The notes under the pieces are model-generated. The model saw nothing but the letters and a program-made list of their open reading frames with translations. It was not told the origin of the DNA and did not search any database. From JAIQFL01 sp035295745 (lineage in GTDB: Bacteria > Acidobacteriota > Terriglobia > Bryobacterales > Bryobacteraceae), in contig DATGIL010000102.1 of assembly GCA_035295745.1 (NCBI GenBank), positions 1 to 64,000 of the forward strand: DNA of 64,000 bases, in the 5' to 3' direction. Below, one piece after another: positions 8,121-16,662 of the stretch (positions are counted from its first letter, which is position 1; the number at the start of each line of letters is the position of its first letter). Made by a program: the position numbers and the translations under genes.

Positions 8121-10183
8121 TCAATACAGTTCCGCTGAACAGCCAAACTGCGAGATCCCGGCATTTCGAAGCTCGGCTGCTTGGGGAGCCAGCCCACGAC
8201 CTTGAAAATTTCGAAATACTGCAGCCGAGGCCGAACATAGTTCATCGTGCACCAGGGGGCATGACGGATTCATCGCCCATCCGCCAGGCTGCGGCTGGAG
8301 TGCGCACGAGCCGGCCTCGCTTCTTTGGTATAGGTCCAAGAGCCAACCGGAAATGTGTTGATTTCCCGGGTCGGCAAGTATGCCTTCCCAGAGTGCGATC
8401 TCGCCATTATGAGTATCGCCTGATTGGACATAAGCGTCGGAGAGTTCGCGAGTCATCTCTTCCTTGGTGTCCAGCCGTTGTGCATCGCGCAGTGCACGAA
8501 TAGCTAGTGAATAATCGCGCAACCTGGTGTATGTCACGCCGAGTTGCTCATCGAGGTCCGAATGGCGGAACCCAACCGCTCTCGCGATGCGCTGACCTTC
8601 GAACAGCGTGTCCAACGAACGGTGATACCACCGGGCGGCATCGGCAGGAGACGTTTGCGCCACAGCTTCCCCCTTTTTTCGATAAGCGACGCCAGCATTG
8701 ATATATGGAACCGGCGTACTCATCCGATCGGGCAGTGGCCTGACGATAGCCAGAGCAGCCTCGCAGTCGTTCAGCGCCTCATCGATCGTGCTGCCGAAGA
8801 AGAAGGCGTGCGCCTTATAGCTGTTCGGAACGGTCTTGGCCATACTAGCCCACATGGTGCGGCTGGTGGCCCAGTCCGAGTTGCGGGCCCACGTGCGAAT
8901 GCAGAACGTCAAAGTGATCAGAAGGGCTATGACAGGGATCACTCTTCGCTCGGCGGATGGAAATCGATGAACCACGAGGAGGCCAGTCAAGACCATGCAT
9001 CCTGCGAACGCCACGGCCGGAATATACAGAAACCGCTCGGCCATGATTGTGCCGATCAGCTTGGCAATATTTGACACCGGCGCCAGTCCGAGCGCCCCAA
9101 GCCCGATAAAAAAGAGCCATCTGCGATCGCGCCGCCAGCTATACACCGCCAGCAAACCGACCGCACCGATCACGAGAGCGGTAAACGCCACCTGCCAATC
9201 GCCCCAGGTGCGTAAGTTTCCGGTGAAGAGCGGGATTTGGTTGTACGAGTAATCGGCTGACAGATGCACTGGAAAGAACAGCAGCCAGATGTATTTCCCA
9301 ATCACCTTTAGAGCTGTGAGCCGCGCCGTCAGAAAACTCCCACCGACGAGAGGGTTATCGGTGAAGGCGATCTGCAGCGGAGTTAGTTCAGGCCGCACTG
9401 CGAAATACAAAACACACGGTAAGGCCAGCGCTCCGTAGCCCAGAAGCCTGGCCCTTCGCGTGCCGGGGGGGGGATACACAAGTCATACAGCACAGCAACC
9501 AGCGGAACCACAATCGCACTTTCCTTCGAAAACATACCCACTGCGCACGTGAGTGTGGCGGCGGCAAACCACACCCACATCCATCGCCCGGTTCGGTCGA
9601 CACCACGGCGATAGCACAACACCCCGGCAAACATGCCGAACCCGGCCAGCAGGTCCGCCCGGCCGACCACATTCGTCACTGATTCGGTCAGAACCGGATG
9701 CACAGCCCAGATCAGCGCCAGGACCAGGGCTGACGCAATCCTCCGCCGGAAAATCGTTAGGCCCAGGAGGTACAGAAGCGTAGCATTCACTGCGTGCGAC
9801 ACGAAGTTGAACCAGTGGTACCCTGCCGGACGAGTCTCATTGCCGAGGACCGCGTAATTAAATAGATAGGACAACGTGGTCAAGGGGCGCCACAGCCCAT
9901 TGCCAGCTAGCGAGTACCAATACTCCCCCCGCCAAATCAGATGCAGATTTTCAGATGTGACCGCTCTGATCCGAGGGTCGCGAACGATGATTGCAAGATT
10001 GTCGAAAATGAGGTCAGTCCTGAAGGAGTTCGAATAGGACAGCAGAATGGCGGCCCACAATACAACGAGCGCAATGACGTGCGGCTGCAAATTCCAGCGT
10101 CGGGGAGTCGCCTCGTTGGAACGCCCGGCCTGCACGGGATTGGCCGCGACGCGAGTTTTCCGAGTTTTCCGATCGGCGCGCAT
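8121..10183 (-). pseudogene. TMTC-like membrane protein with TPR tail, split by a frameshift at a C9 tract
   Basis: Two adjoining frames make one protein of about 687 residues. The N-terminal part (10183 to about 9470) begins with a basic leader, then a membrane segment (VIALVVLWAAILLSYSNSF) and the motifs LIFDNLAIIVRDPRI and WRPLTTLSYLFNYAVLG, typical of the glycosyltransferase-39/TMTC-like membrane domain. The second part (to 8121) continues with several membrane helices and then TPR-like helices. The frame changes exactly at nine consecutive Cs on the coding strand (9465-9473), after DLCIPPP. Ten or seven Cs would restore one frame. The likely role is a membrane glycosyltransferase-type protein, substrate unknown. 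Whether the break is real, a sequencing error or a slippery site cannot be decided from the sequence. Confidence 0.75.
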
Positions 10184-10201
10184 CGCTCGACATTATCATG
10201 T

Positions 10202-10381
10202 TTAAATGCCCAGCCCGAGGCTCACCGGCCAGGGCCGCAGGAGGACCGCATTCACCACGCTGAATATGACGGTATTGGCTCCGATTCCGAGTGCCAGCAC
10301 TACCACGGCCGAGACCGCGAAGCCTGGGCTCTTCCTCAGCGTGCGCAGTCCGTATCGAAGATCCCTGAGGAATGTTCCCAT
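10202..10381 (-). pseudogene. ADOP-type ABC permease, N-terminal fragment
   Basis: Fifty-nine codons starting at ATG 10381 read MGTFLRDLRYGLRTLRKSPG, then FAVSAVVVLALGIGANT and VIFSVVNAVLLRPWP, and then meet a stop (10202-10204). This is the unmistakable N-terminus of the MacB/FtsX-type permeases (ADOP) that normally run to about 800 residues, as in the intact copy at 36357-38894. Everything after the first membrane helix is gone, replaced by DNA leading into the TPR gene. It is a decayed paralogue, not a functional gene. Confidence 0.85.
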
Positions 10382-10619
10382 GGCAATTTCGGATGCAGTC
10401 GAATCGCAGCTTTATAATACTGCAACGATTAGGCCAGGGCTCCGTAAGGTGTCCGTTTTCGGTCATGCGGTACGAGGCCAGGCGGCGCAGCCAAAGCCCT
10501 TGCATAACAATTCTTAACTTTACGCGGAAGCCATCCGGCGCGTAGTAATAAGATAGGTGAGACTCCCGCCGCCTCCTGATCGCGGCTGCTCCGAGACGCT
10601 CAACCGGAAATGGGATGCA

Positions 10620-11750
10620 ATGTCGAGAATCCAGCACACAGTCCGCATATCAATCCTGATGGCGCTCTCCTTGGGCCCCGTCGCCGCGCAGACCGCGACC
10701 TCGCGAATTGTGAGTGCCGCAAACTCCTTTCTTTCGACGCTCGATGACAAGCAGCGGCAGAGCGTCCTCTTCGCTTATGACGACGAGGCGCAGCGCAAAC
10801 GCTGGTCCAACTTGCCAATCTCGATCGTTCCTCGAGCTGGCCTCAGCATGAAAGAACTGAGCCCCGCCCAGCAGACTGCCGCGATGGCTTTGGTTTCTTC
10901 AGCGCTCAGCCCACGAGGTTTCGAGAAGGTCCAGCAGATTATGGATGGCGACGAAATGCTCAAGAGCAACGCGGGGAACGGGCCGCAGAACGGTAGAGGG
11001 GGCGGTGGTCCGCCGCCTGGCAAAGGTCCCGACGGGCCGCCTCCGGGTGGCCGGGGTGGCAGGGGCGGAAACCGCGGGCCAGGCGGAGGCGGCCTGATGT
11101 TCGGTAAAGATCTCTATTACCTCTCCATTCTCGGAACGCCCTCCGAAAAGAGTCCCTGGTTGTTGCAGTTCGGAGGGCACCATCTCGCCCTCAATATCAC
11201 GATCATCGGCGAGCGTGACATTCTTACGCCAACGCTTACCGGCGCCCAACCCGCTCTCTATACACTCAACGGAAAAACCGTAAGGCCTCTCGGCCCGGAG
11301 AGCGACAAGGCGATCGCGTTGCTCAACGCACTGGACGAGAACCAGAAGAAACAAGCCATTCTGAGTTTCCGTTTGGCAGACCTGGTGCTCGGCCCTGGCC
11401 AGGATGGAAAGACGATCCAACCCGAGGGTTTGAAGGCGTCCAGCATGAACGAGAAGCAGCGTGCCATGCTCCTGGATGTGATTGCGGAGTGGTCGGGCAT
11501 TGTCAACGAAAGCGCGGCGGCGGCTCGCATGGCGCAGCTCAAAGCGGAGATCAACGAGACCTGGTTTGCATGGAGCGGCCCAGTGACGGTTGCTCCTGGA
11601 AGCAACATCGCGGCCTACTACCGGGTTCAAGGGCCGCATCTCGTGATCGAGTATGCGCCCCAGCAGATGGGTGGCGATCCCTCGCTGCATGTCCACACGA
11701 TGTACCGCGATCCTACCAACGACTACGGCCGAGCACCCAACGCCAAATGA
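10620..11750 (+). CDS. Secreted DUF3500 family protein
   Basis: A 376-residue exported protein. The signal peptide starts at ATG 10620 (MSRIQHTVRISILMALSLGP, then VAAQ). The mature part shows DUF3500 hallmarks: LDDKQRQSVLFAYDDEAQRKRWSNLP, the FGGHHLALNITI segment, and a C-terminal HVHTMYRDPTNDYG. A Gly/Pro/Arg-rich low-complexity insert lies at about residues 120-160. DUF3500 function is not established. Its stop overlaps the start of the next gene by 4 bp (ATGA), so the two form an operon. The 21 upstream codons in frame are not protein-like. Confidence 0.85.
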   Translation: MSRIQHTVRISILMALSLGPVAAQTATSRIVSAANSFLSTLDDKQRQSVLFAYDDEAQRKRWSNLPISIVPRAGLSMKELSPAQQTAAMALVSSALSPRGFEKVQQIMDGDEMLKSNAGNGPQNGRGGGGPPPGKGPDGPPPGGRGGRGGNRGPGGGGLMFGKDLYYLSILGTPSEKSPWLLQFGGHHLALNITIIGERDILTPTLTGAQPALYTLNGKTVRPLGPESDKAIALLNALDENQKKQAILSFRLADLVLGPGQDGKTIQPEGLKASSMNEKQRAMLLDVIAEWSGIVNESAAAARMAQLKAEINETWFAWSGPVTVAPGSNIAAYYRVQGPHLVIEYAPQQMGGDPSLHVHTMYRDPTNDYGRAPNAK

Positions 11751-12439
11751 GACTCACGCCGCTGGCAGCCGCGATCCTTCTGTTCGCCGGGATGCCGGCA
11801 CACGCGCACAGGCTCGACGAGTACCTGCAAGGCACACTCCTCTCGATCGAGAAGAATCGCGTGGATGCGCAGATGACTCTGGTTCCCGGCGTGGCTGTTT
11901 TTGCCATGCTGATCGCTGACATCGATACCGACGGGAATGGAGCGATCTCCGAGTCCGAGGCGCGCTTGTACGCGGGGCAGGTTCTGCGGGATCTGTCGCT
12001 CAGCATTGACGGCCGCCGGTTAATGCCGCATTTAGTTTCGGTGCAAGTTCCGGGCATCGAGGAGATGAGAGAGGGACGCGGCGAGATCCGGATTGAGTTC
12101 GCGGCCGATTTGCCCGCTGGCGGAGCTACCCGCAAACTCACGCTCGAAAATCATCATCAAAGCCGGATCGCGGCCTACCAGGTGAATTGTCTGGTCCCGC
12201 GCGATCCCGATATGCGGGTCAATGCGCAGAATCGAAACTACTCGCAATCGCTTTATGAACTGGAATTCACACAGGCAGGCGCGCGGGCGGACTCCTGGAG
12301 TCTCTCGTGGTTTTCAGCCAGCCCGGAGCCGCTGGGCCTGGTCGCACTTCTGCTGGTCGCGCGATTCGTCTTTGTGTGGAGAAGGCGCGCCCGGCCTCTG
12401 AAACTGAGAGACGGGAACGCGCCTTTCAAGATGGTGTGA
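11747..12439 (+). CDS. Exported HupE-N-like protein with C-terminal membrane anchor
   Basis: A 230-residue protein with signal peptide (MRLTPLAAAILLFAGMPAHA) and a mature start HRLDEYLQGTLLSIEK typical of the extracytoplasmic N-terminal part of HupE/UreJ-2-like proteins found next to DUF3500 genes. An EF-hand-like loop (DIDTDGNGAISESEA) may bind Ca2+. One membrane helix (PLGLVALLLVARFVFVW) with a basic cytoplasmic tail ends the protein. It is translationally coupled to the DUF3500 gene (ATGA overlap). Function unknown; the pair may act together at the outer face of the inner membrane. Confidence 0.75.
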   Translation: MRLTPLAAAILLFAGMPAHAHRLDEYLQGTLLSIEKNRVDAQMTLVPGVAVFAMLIADIDTDGNGAISESEARLYAGQVLRDLSLSIDGRRLMPHLVSVQVPGIEEMREGRGEIRIEFAADLPAGGATRKLTLENHHQSRIAAYQVNCLVPRDPDMRVNAQNRNYSQSLYELEFTQAGARADSWSLSWFSASPEPLGLVALLLVARFVFVWRRRARPLKLRDGNAPFKMV

Positions 12440-12598
12440 GACGCCGGTCTTCCCCGCGGAATGTGAATTCGTCGTTTCCGCCACCCGCCCGTGGATCAAG
12501 CGCGCCTCAAACTTTGATCACCGCGCGTGGCCTGGCTCCTGCTTGAACCCACGGGCTGGACGTTTCAGGACGTGGTTTATGTCCCCTACCCGATGCCG

Positions 12599-14758
12599 CT
12601 ACGAAACCTGCCAGTAGACCGAATACCGCTTGTCGAAGAGCGTGTTGATGGGCACGAGCGTGACATCCTTTTCCTGGCCGGTGGTGTGGAAGGTGAGGGG
12701 CTTGTCGCCGGGCTTGATCCACGAACTTGGATCGGCGCTCGCCGCTTTAAGGGCCGGGACTTCAAGTGGCGGGACAGCCTGCGGGGCGTTGGGATTGGCA
12801 TTGGCTCGCGGAGGAGCGTTCGGCGGACGCATACGAGGCGCATTCGGTCCGATGATCAGGCGCTCGGTCAGGCCTTGGTCGCCCAGATCACCTGCCAGCA
12901 CGAGCGGACCATAGAGGAACGCCTGTGTTTTGGGATCGTCGGGCATAGTTTCGACGCGCAACTGCATCGGCAGGTCCATCTCCACGCGATCTTTGCTGTG
13001 CCAGGTGCGGTTGATGGTGAGGTAGCTCCCCGGCGTCGCCGAGACTTCCAGCGGCTTTCCGTTGATCTTCACGGTTCCGCCGTTGAGCCACTCGGGAATG
13101 CGCAAGCGCAGCGCCATCGGGGTGGGCGCGTTGGCAGTAATCACGAACGATGTGCTCTGCTTCTCGGGGAATTGATTTTCCTGCCGCAGCTTGATTCCCT
13201 TCTCGGCCCAGTTCAGCTCTGAGGGAATGAACAGATTGACGTACACGCCCTTATCGTCGTGCCAGTAGATGCTGTCGTTGAGCTTTGAGTATTCCTCCAC
13301 GCCCGTGCCGGTGCAGCACCAGAACGACTGGTCTTCCGAATTGAAGGTCTTCCAGGCGCCGGGAGTGAGCGATAGGTAGTACTGCGTGTAGCCCTTCTCG
13401 GGCCGGATGGTGCCGATGCGCTCGTTCATCAAAGTGCGCTCGTAATAGTCGAAGTAGCGCGGGTCCGGATCCCAGCTATAAAGATGGCGCGCGAGCTTCA
13501 TCATGTTGTACGAACAGCAGCACTCCGCCGTAGAGATGTTGCGTTTCCATTCCGCCGAAAGATGTCGCGGTGAACCATTCCACGATTCCCCATTGCTGGT
13601 CCCGCCGGTAACATAAGTGCGGCCGGTGGACACGGTGTAGTAGAAGAAATCGGCCACATCGTGGAAACGCATATCGCCGGAGATCTCGTATCGCCGCGCG
13701 GCGCCGATTACTTGCGGAATGTGCGTATTGGCGTGCAGCGGGAAGCCGCGGAACGGGTCCTTGTTCAACTCATCGCGATGCAGCGCGAGCGGATTGAAGA
13801 ACCATTTTTTGGTGTAGCGATCCCCGACCTTGGCCCATCGCTCGTTGTTGGTGGCGGCGGCGAGGTTGTAGAGCACCTCCGCCATGCCGCCATACTCGGT
13901 CATCAGGATTTCCTGCATGTGGGCTTCGGTTTTGGAGCCCGACCACTCGTCGGCCCAACCGGCCATGCCTTCGAGCACCTTCAGCGCCTGCTGGTTGTCG
14001 GCCAGTCGATACATGTCGAACATGCCGGCCATGATTTTGTGGATGGTGTAAAAAGGAGCCCAGGGAAGTGACTCGCTCACCGGCACCTCTTCGCCTTGCG
14101 GACGCGGAGTAAATGGCCGGCCCGAAAGCCGGTCGAGGCGTTCGAAAAGCGACATGGGAAACGCGCTTAAGTAGCCGCCGCCGAGTTTTTCCTGGCACTT
14201 GGCCAACTCGGCCACCAGCTCGTCTCCCTTAGTCTTGGCAGCCTGATCGCCGGTCGACGCCCAGAGGTTGGCGCTGGCCGACAGGAAGTGCCCGGTGAAA
14301 TGGCCGCGCAACTCGCTGCCGCGATTGCCATCGTCCTTCATTTCCCAGCCGCCGAAGGGTTTCGTCTCTCCCGTGGGTAGCCCGGCATTGGCGCGGAAGT
14401 TGTAGACCAGGCGGTCGACCGGCAAGCGCGACATGTATCCGCGATTCCATTCCTGCGCGTCATGGAAGATGCTTCCGGGCAGAAGGCGAACCTGTGTCAT
14501 GGGGAAGGGCAGAGCTTTGAGCGGGATGTCCTTTCGGGTGAACTCGATGGGCGCATCGAACGGCATGGCCTCTGGAGGGGCCATGCGGCGTTGCTGCTGT
14601 TGTTGCTGGACGCTGGTATTGGGATTCGGCGCTCCGGCGGGGGGCGGAGTCTGGGGAGTCTGTTGTGCCAGCACGGCGGGAGTCGCGGCGCTCGTGGCCG
14701 CGAGAATGGCTGCAAAAGACCGGCGGTTCACTCGTGGAGTTTTCGTTGGATCGCTCAT
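12599..14758 (-). CDS. GH127 family glycoside hydrolase (beta-L-arabinofuranosidase-like)
   Basis: A 719-residue protein with a Tat-like leader (NRRSFAAIL, then an Ala-rich stretch ending AVLAQQ), so probably exported folded. The core is the DUF1680/GH127 (alpha/alpha)6 barrel: YTIHKIMAGMFDMYRLADNQ, then the AECCCSYN segment and later FWCCTGTGVEE. In the studied family member HypBA1 the corresponding Glu and three Cys bind Zn2+, one Cys being the nucleophile; the Glu-x-Cys and Cys-Cys pairs are present here. C-terminal beta-sandwich segments (LRLRIPEWLNGG) fit too. The expected role is removal of beta-L-arabinofuranosyl or related sugars from plant polymers; exact substrate not provable. Monocistronic. 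Confidence 0.9.
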   Translation of the reverse strand: MSDPTKTPRVNRRSFAAILAATSAATPAVLAQQTPQTPPPAGAPNPNTSVQQQQQQRRMAPPEAMPFDAPIEFTRKDIPLKALPFPMTQVRLLPGSIFHDAQEWNRGYMSRLPVDRLVYNFRANAGLPTGETKPFGGWEMKDDGNRGSELRGHFTGHFLSASANLWASTGDQAAKTKGDELVAELAKCQEKLGGGYLSAFPMSLFERLDRLSGRPFTPRPQGEEVPVSESLPWAPFYTIHKIMAGMFDMYRLADNQQALKVLEGMAGWADEWSGSKTEAHMQEILMTEYGGMAEVLYNLAAATNNERWAKVGDRYTKKWFFNPLALHRDELNKDPFRGFPLHANTHIPQVIGAARRYEISGDMRFHDVADFFYYTVSTGRTYVTGGTSNGESWNGSPRHLSAEWKRNISTAECCCSYNMMKLARHLYSWDPDPRYFDYYERTLMNERIGTIRPEKGYTQYYLSLTPGAWKTFNSEDQSFWCCTGTGVEEYSKLNDSIYWHDDKGVYVNLFIPSELNWAEKGIKLRQENQFPEKQSTSFVITANAPTPMALRLRIPEWLNGGTVKINGKPLEVSATPGSYLTINRTWHSKDRVEMDLPMQLRVETMPDDPKTQAFLYGPLVLAGDLGDQGLTERLIIGPNAPRMRPPNAPPRANANPNAPQAVPPLEVPALKAASADPSSWIKPGDKPLTFHTTGQEKDVTLVPINTLFDKRYSVYWQVS

Positions 14759-14922
14759 GATGCACCTCGGAAGGCAGGTTTTTGGAATCGCTTACATTAT
14801 AACCCGGCCTCCCCTTCCAAATTGACTCCTGCGTGAAACGAGCTACTATCAGCGTTCCCGGCCGAGTGGATCAGGAAGAAGCGCGGGTAGTTTTCCGGCG
14901 AGGCACAAGAGCTTCAAAGGAA

Positions 14923-14947
14923 AAGCCCGGGGTAGAGACCCGGGCTT
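14923..14947 (+). other. 9-bp hairpin upstream of small ORF
   Basis: AAGCCCGGG (14923-14931) pairs perfectly with CCCGGGCTT (14939-14947), 7-nt loop, ending 33 nt before the start codon of the 25-codon gene at 14981. A leader structure, attenuator or terminator of an upstream transcript are all possible. Confidence 0.55.
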
Positions 14948-14980
14948 CCTAATCTGCGAGGCAGTAAGGGAGGTGTGCCT

Positions 14981-15058
14981 ATGCTCACGTTGTGGCTCAA
15001 AATCGTGACTGTAATGGTCACGGTGAGGATGAAGCTAACGATCCGTAAGGGCCGCTAG
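14981..15058 (+). CDS. 25-residue peptide gene with very strong ribosome binding site
   Basis: ATG at 14981 is preceded by AAGGGAGGTG with a 7-nt spacer from GGAGG, the best Shine-Dalgarno match I saw in the window. The peptide begins MLTLWLKIVTVMVTV and ends in a basic tail (RMKLTIRKGR). Hydrophobic first half and basic end resemble small membrane-active or leader peptides, but no family is recognised. An internal inverted repeat (CGTGAC 15004-15009, GTCACG 15017-15022) lies in the coding part, and strong hairpins flank it on both sides. It could be a real small protein, a leader peptide or a type I toxin-like gene; the last is speculation. Confidence 0.5.
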   Translation: MLTLWLKIVTVMVTVRMKLTIRKGR

Positions 15059-15067
15059 CCGAATCCC

Positions 15068-15096
15068 GGGGCTGGGTGAACGCAACACCTGGCCCC
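15068..15096 (+). terminator. 11-bp hairpin after the small ORF
   Basis: GGGGCTGGGTG (15068-15078) and CACCTGGCCCC (15086-15096) pair completely in RNA if two G-U pairs are allowed, with a 7-nt loop, 9 nt after the small gene's stop. No T-run follows. Confidence 0.5.
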
Positions 15097-15739
15097 GTAG
15101 GCCACAGTATACCGCGATTCAGTTAACCTTCGTTTGAGCTGAGCCCGCGTACCGCGCGTGATCAATCTGCCGGGCTCTGATCGACAACCGCAGCCAGAGA
15201 TTTGTTCATCCGCTGCCCCCGGTCTGAGCAAGGACGCGCCGAGAGGTCGAATTATCCTCTTCTCGTACCCGGTCTTGGAGCAGATTCGCGACCGCAATGA
15301 CGTCTTCTTGACGCCTGACCAATGCTGAATCGCGACCAGACAACGATTGCCATCTACAGGCGGCAGTACCCGCCGAATATCCACGTCGCCACCGGCACTT
15401 ACCTCGCTGTCCTCATGGCTCTTTCGGAGTGCCATGTCGCATCGAACGCCGGGAGGGCTCCCAGTCGCATCCCAGGTCCTCCAGCGCGACATGGTCCCTC
15501 TAGTACTAAGCCAAAGCGCGCTGCGGTCTTGGGCTGTAGGTGAGTACGGTCTAGTCTTGAGTCAAGGCCGACAGCTCAAAGGCTTCCTTAAATCAGATCG
15601 CGGCCGGGGATCCCCTCGGTTGCCGGTCTAGCCGCTGTACTATTGATGTCAGTGGCGCGGTTCGCCGCCTGGACCCCGGCACGGACGCGAGGCGCAGGTG
15701 GATCCCGAGACCTTGCGCCAGGATTGAGACAAACCAAGA
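15097..15739. other. Gene-poor stretch
   Basis: About 640 bp without a gene I can support. The open frames here (for instance the reverse frame over 15055-15492) have no start signal, no recognisable domain and Arg/Cys-rich composition typical of antisense or non-coding GC-rich DNA. It should include the promoter of the DinB gene at 15740. Confidence 0.5.
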
Positions 15740-16261
15740 ATGCGCTTTCAATTAGACGAAGCAATCGCCGTTCTGACGAGGACACCCAAGGTGCTGGATG
15801 CGATGTTCCGCGGGCAGACGCCGGCATGGTTGAACTGCCGCGAGGCGCCCGAAACATTCAGCCCATTGGATGTCTTGGGTCATTTGCTGGCGGGCGAGGC
15901 AACCGACTGGATCCCCAGAGCCAAAATCATTTTGGAATGCGGCGAGAGCCGCGCGTTTGACCCATTCGATCGGTTCGGATTCGGCGACCTCCTCGCGAAT
16001 CGCACTGTAGAAGAGGTGCTAGGTCAATTCGCCGAGGCCCGCAGCGCCAATCTGGATTCGTTACGTGCGCTCGACCTCGACGATTCCAAGCTCGAACTGC
16101 TGGGACTTCATCCCGAACTGGGGCGAGTCAACTTGCGCCAGTTGCTGGCCACCTGGGTGGTGCACGATCTGTCGCACCTGGCGCAGATCGGACGCGTGAT
16201 GTCGAGGCAATATACGGAAGAAGTAGGTCCCTGGCGGGTGTACATCCCACTGCTGAAATAG
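15740..16261 (+). CDS. DinB-like metal-binding protein
   Basis: A 173-residue four-helix-bundle protein of the DinB/YfiT superfamily. Three metal-site His positions can be seen: GHLLAGEATDW (first His, about residue 49) and the C-terminal HDLSHLAQIGRVMSRQY (HxxxH). Family members are metal-dependent transferases or hydrolases for thiols and small molecules, but this one has no assigned substrate. Cytosolic, monocistronic. Two further DinB-fold proteins occur at 38948 and 55003; they are only distantly alike. Confidence 0.85.
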   Translation: MRFQLDEAIAVLTRTPKVLDAMFRGQTPAWLNCREAPETFSPLDVLGHLLAGEATDWIPRAKIILECGESRAFDPFDRFGFGDLLANRTVEEVLGQFAEARSANLDSLRALDLDDSKLELLGLHPELGRVNLRQLLATWVVHDLSHLAQIGRVMSRQYTEEVGPWRVYIPLLK

Positions 16262-16281
16262 CTTACATTTTTGGGCGCCGA

Positions 16282-16488
16282 TTACCCGGCGCGGCGCAAG
16301 GCCCAGGGGTCGGCGGCGGGAATGATCTCGTCGTTGTTTAAGGAGCGGTGAACGGCCAGCTTCAGACTACGCATCATGCGCTCGTCCCGAATTCTCCGCG
16401 CGCGAGCACGCCGGATGTGAACGAGCATGGCAATGTCGGCGACCGCCAGCAAGCCCAGAACAGCGCCATCGACCATGTTCATGTTCAA
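16282..16488 (-). CDS. Small single-pass membrane protein
   Basis: Sixty-eight residues: an N-terminal hydrophobic helix (VDGAVLGLLAVADIAMLVHI) followed by a strongly basic stretch (RRARARRIRDER) and a soluble tail ending DPWALRRAG. The positive-inside rule places the tail in the cytoplasm. No family recognised. Convergent with the DinB gene, 20 bp away. Small size makes the call tentative. Confidence 0.45.
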   Translation of the reverse strand: MNMNMVDGAVLGLLAVADIAMLVHIRRARARRIRDERMMRSLKLAVHRSLNNDEIIPAADPWALRRAG

Positions 16489-16662
16489 ATTTCACCACGA
16501 CTTGCCTTGGAATCATAGGTCTGAGCGTAACAAGTGGGTAACAGGACTTTTCTTGCAGTTCGGCTTCGGCCCCCGGTACTTTGGAGATATCGCTGCCGCT
16601 TGAAAGGCGGAAAACCCGGCATCACATTGCCACGTGGTGCACGATGCTAGACTTTCTACTTG

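Noticed and set aside
15055..15492. Minus-strand frame of 145 codons in the gene-poor stretch
   Set aside because: No start signal, no domain, Arg/Cys-rich composition; its end overlaps the hairpin region after the 25-codon gene.
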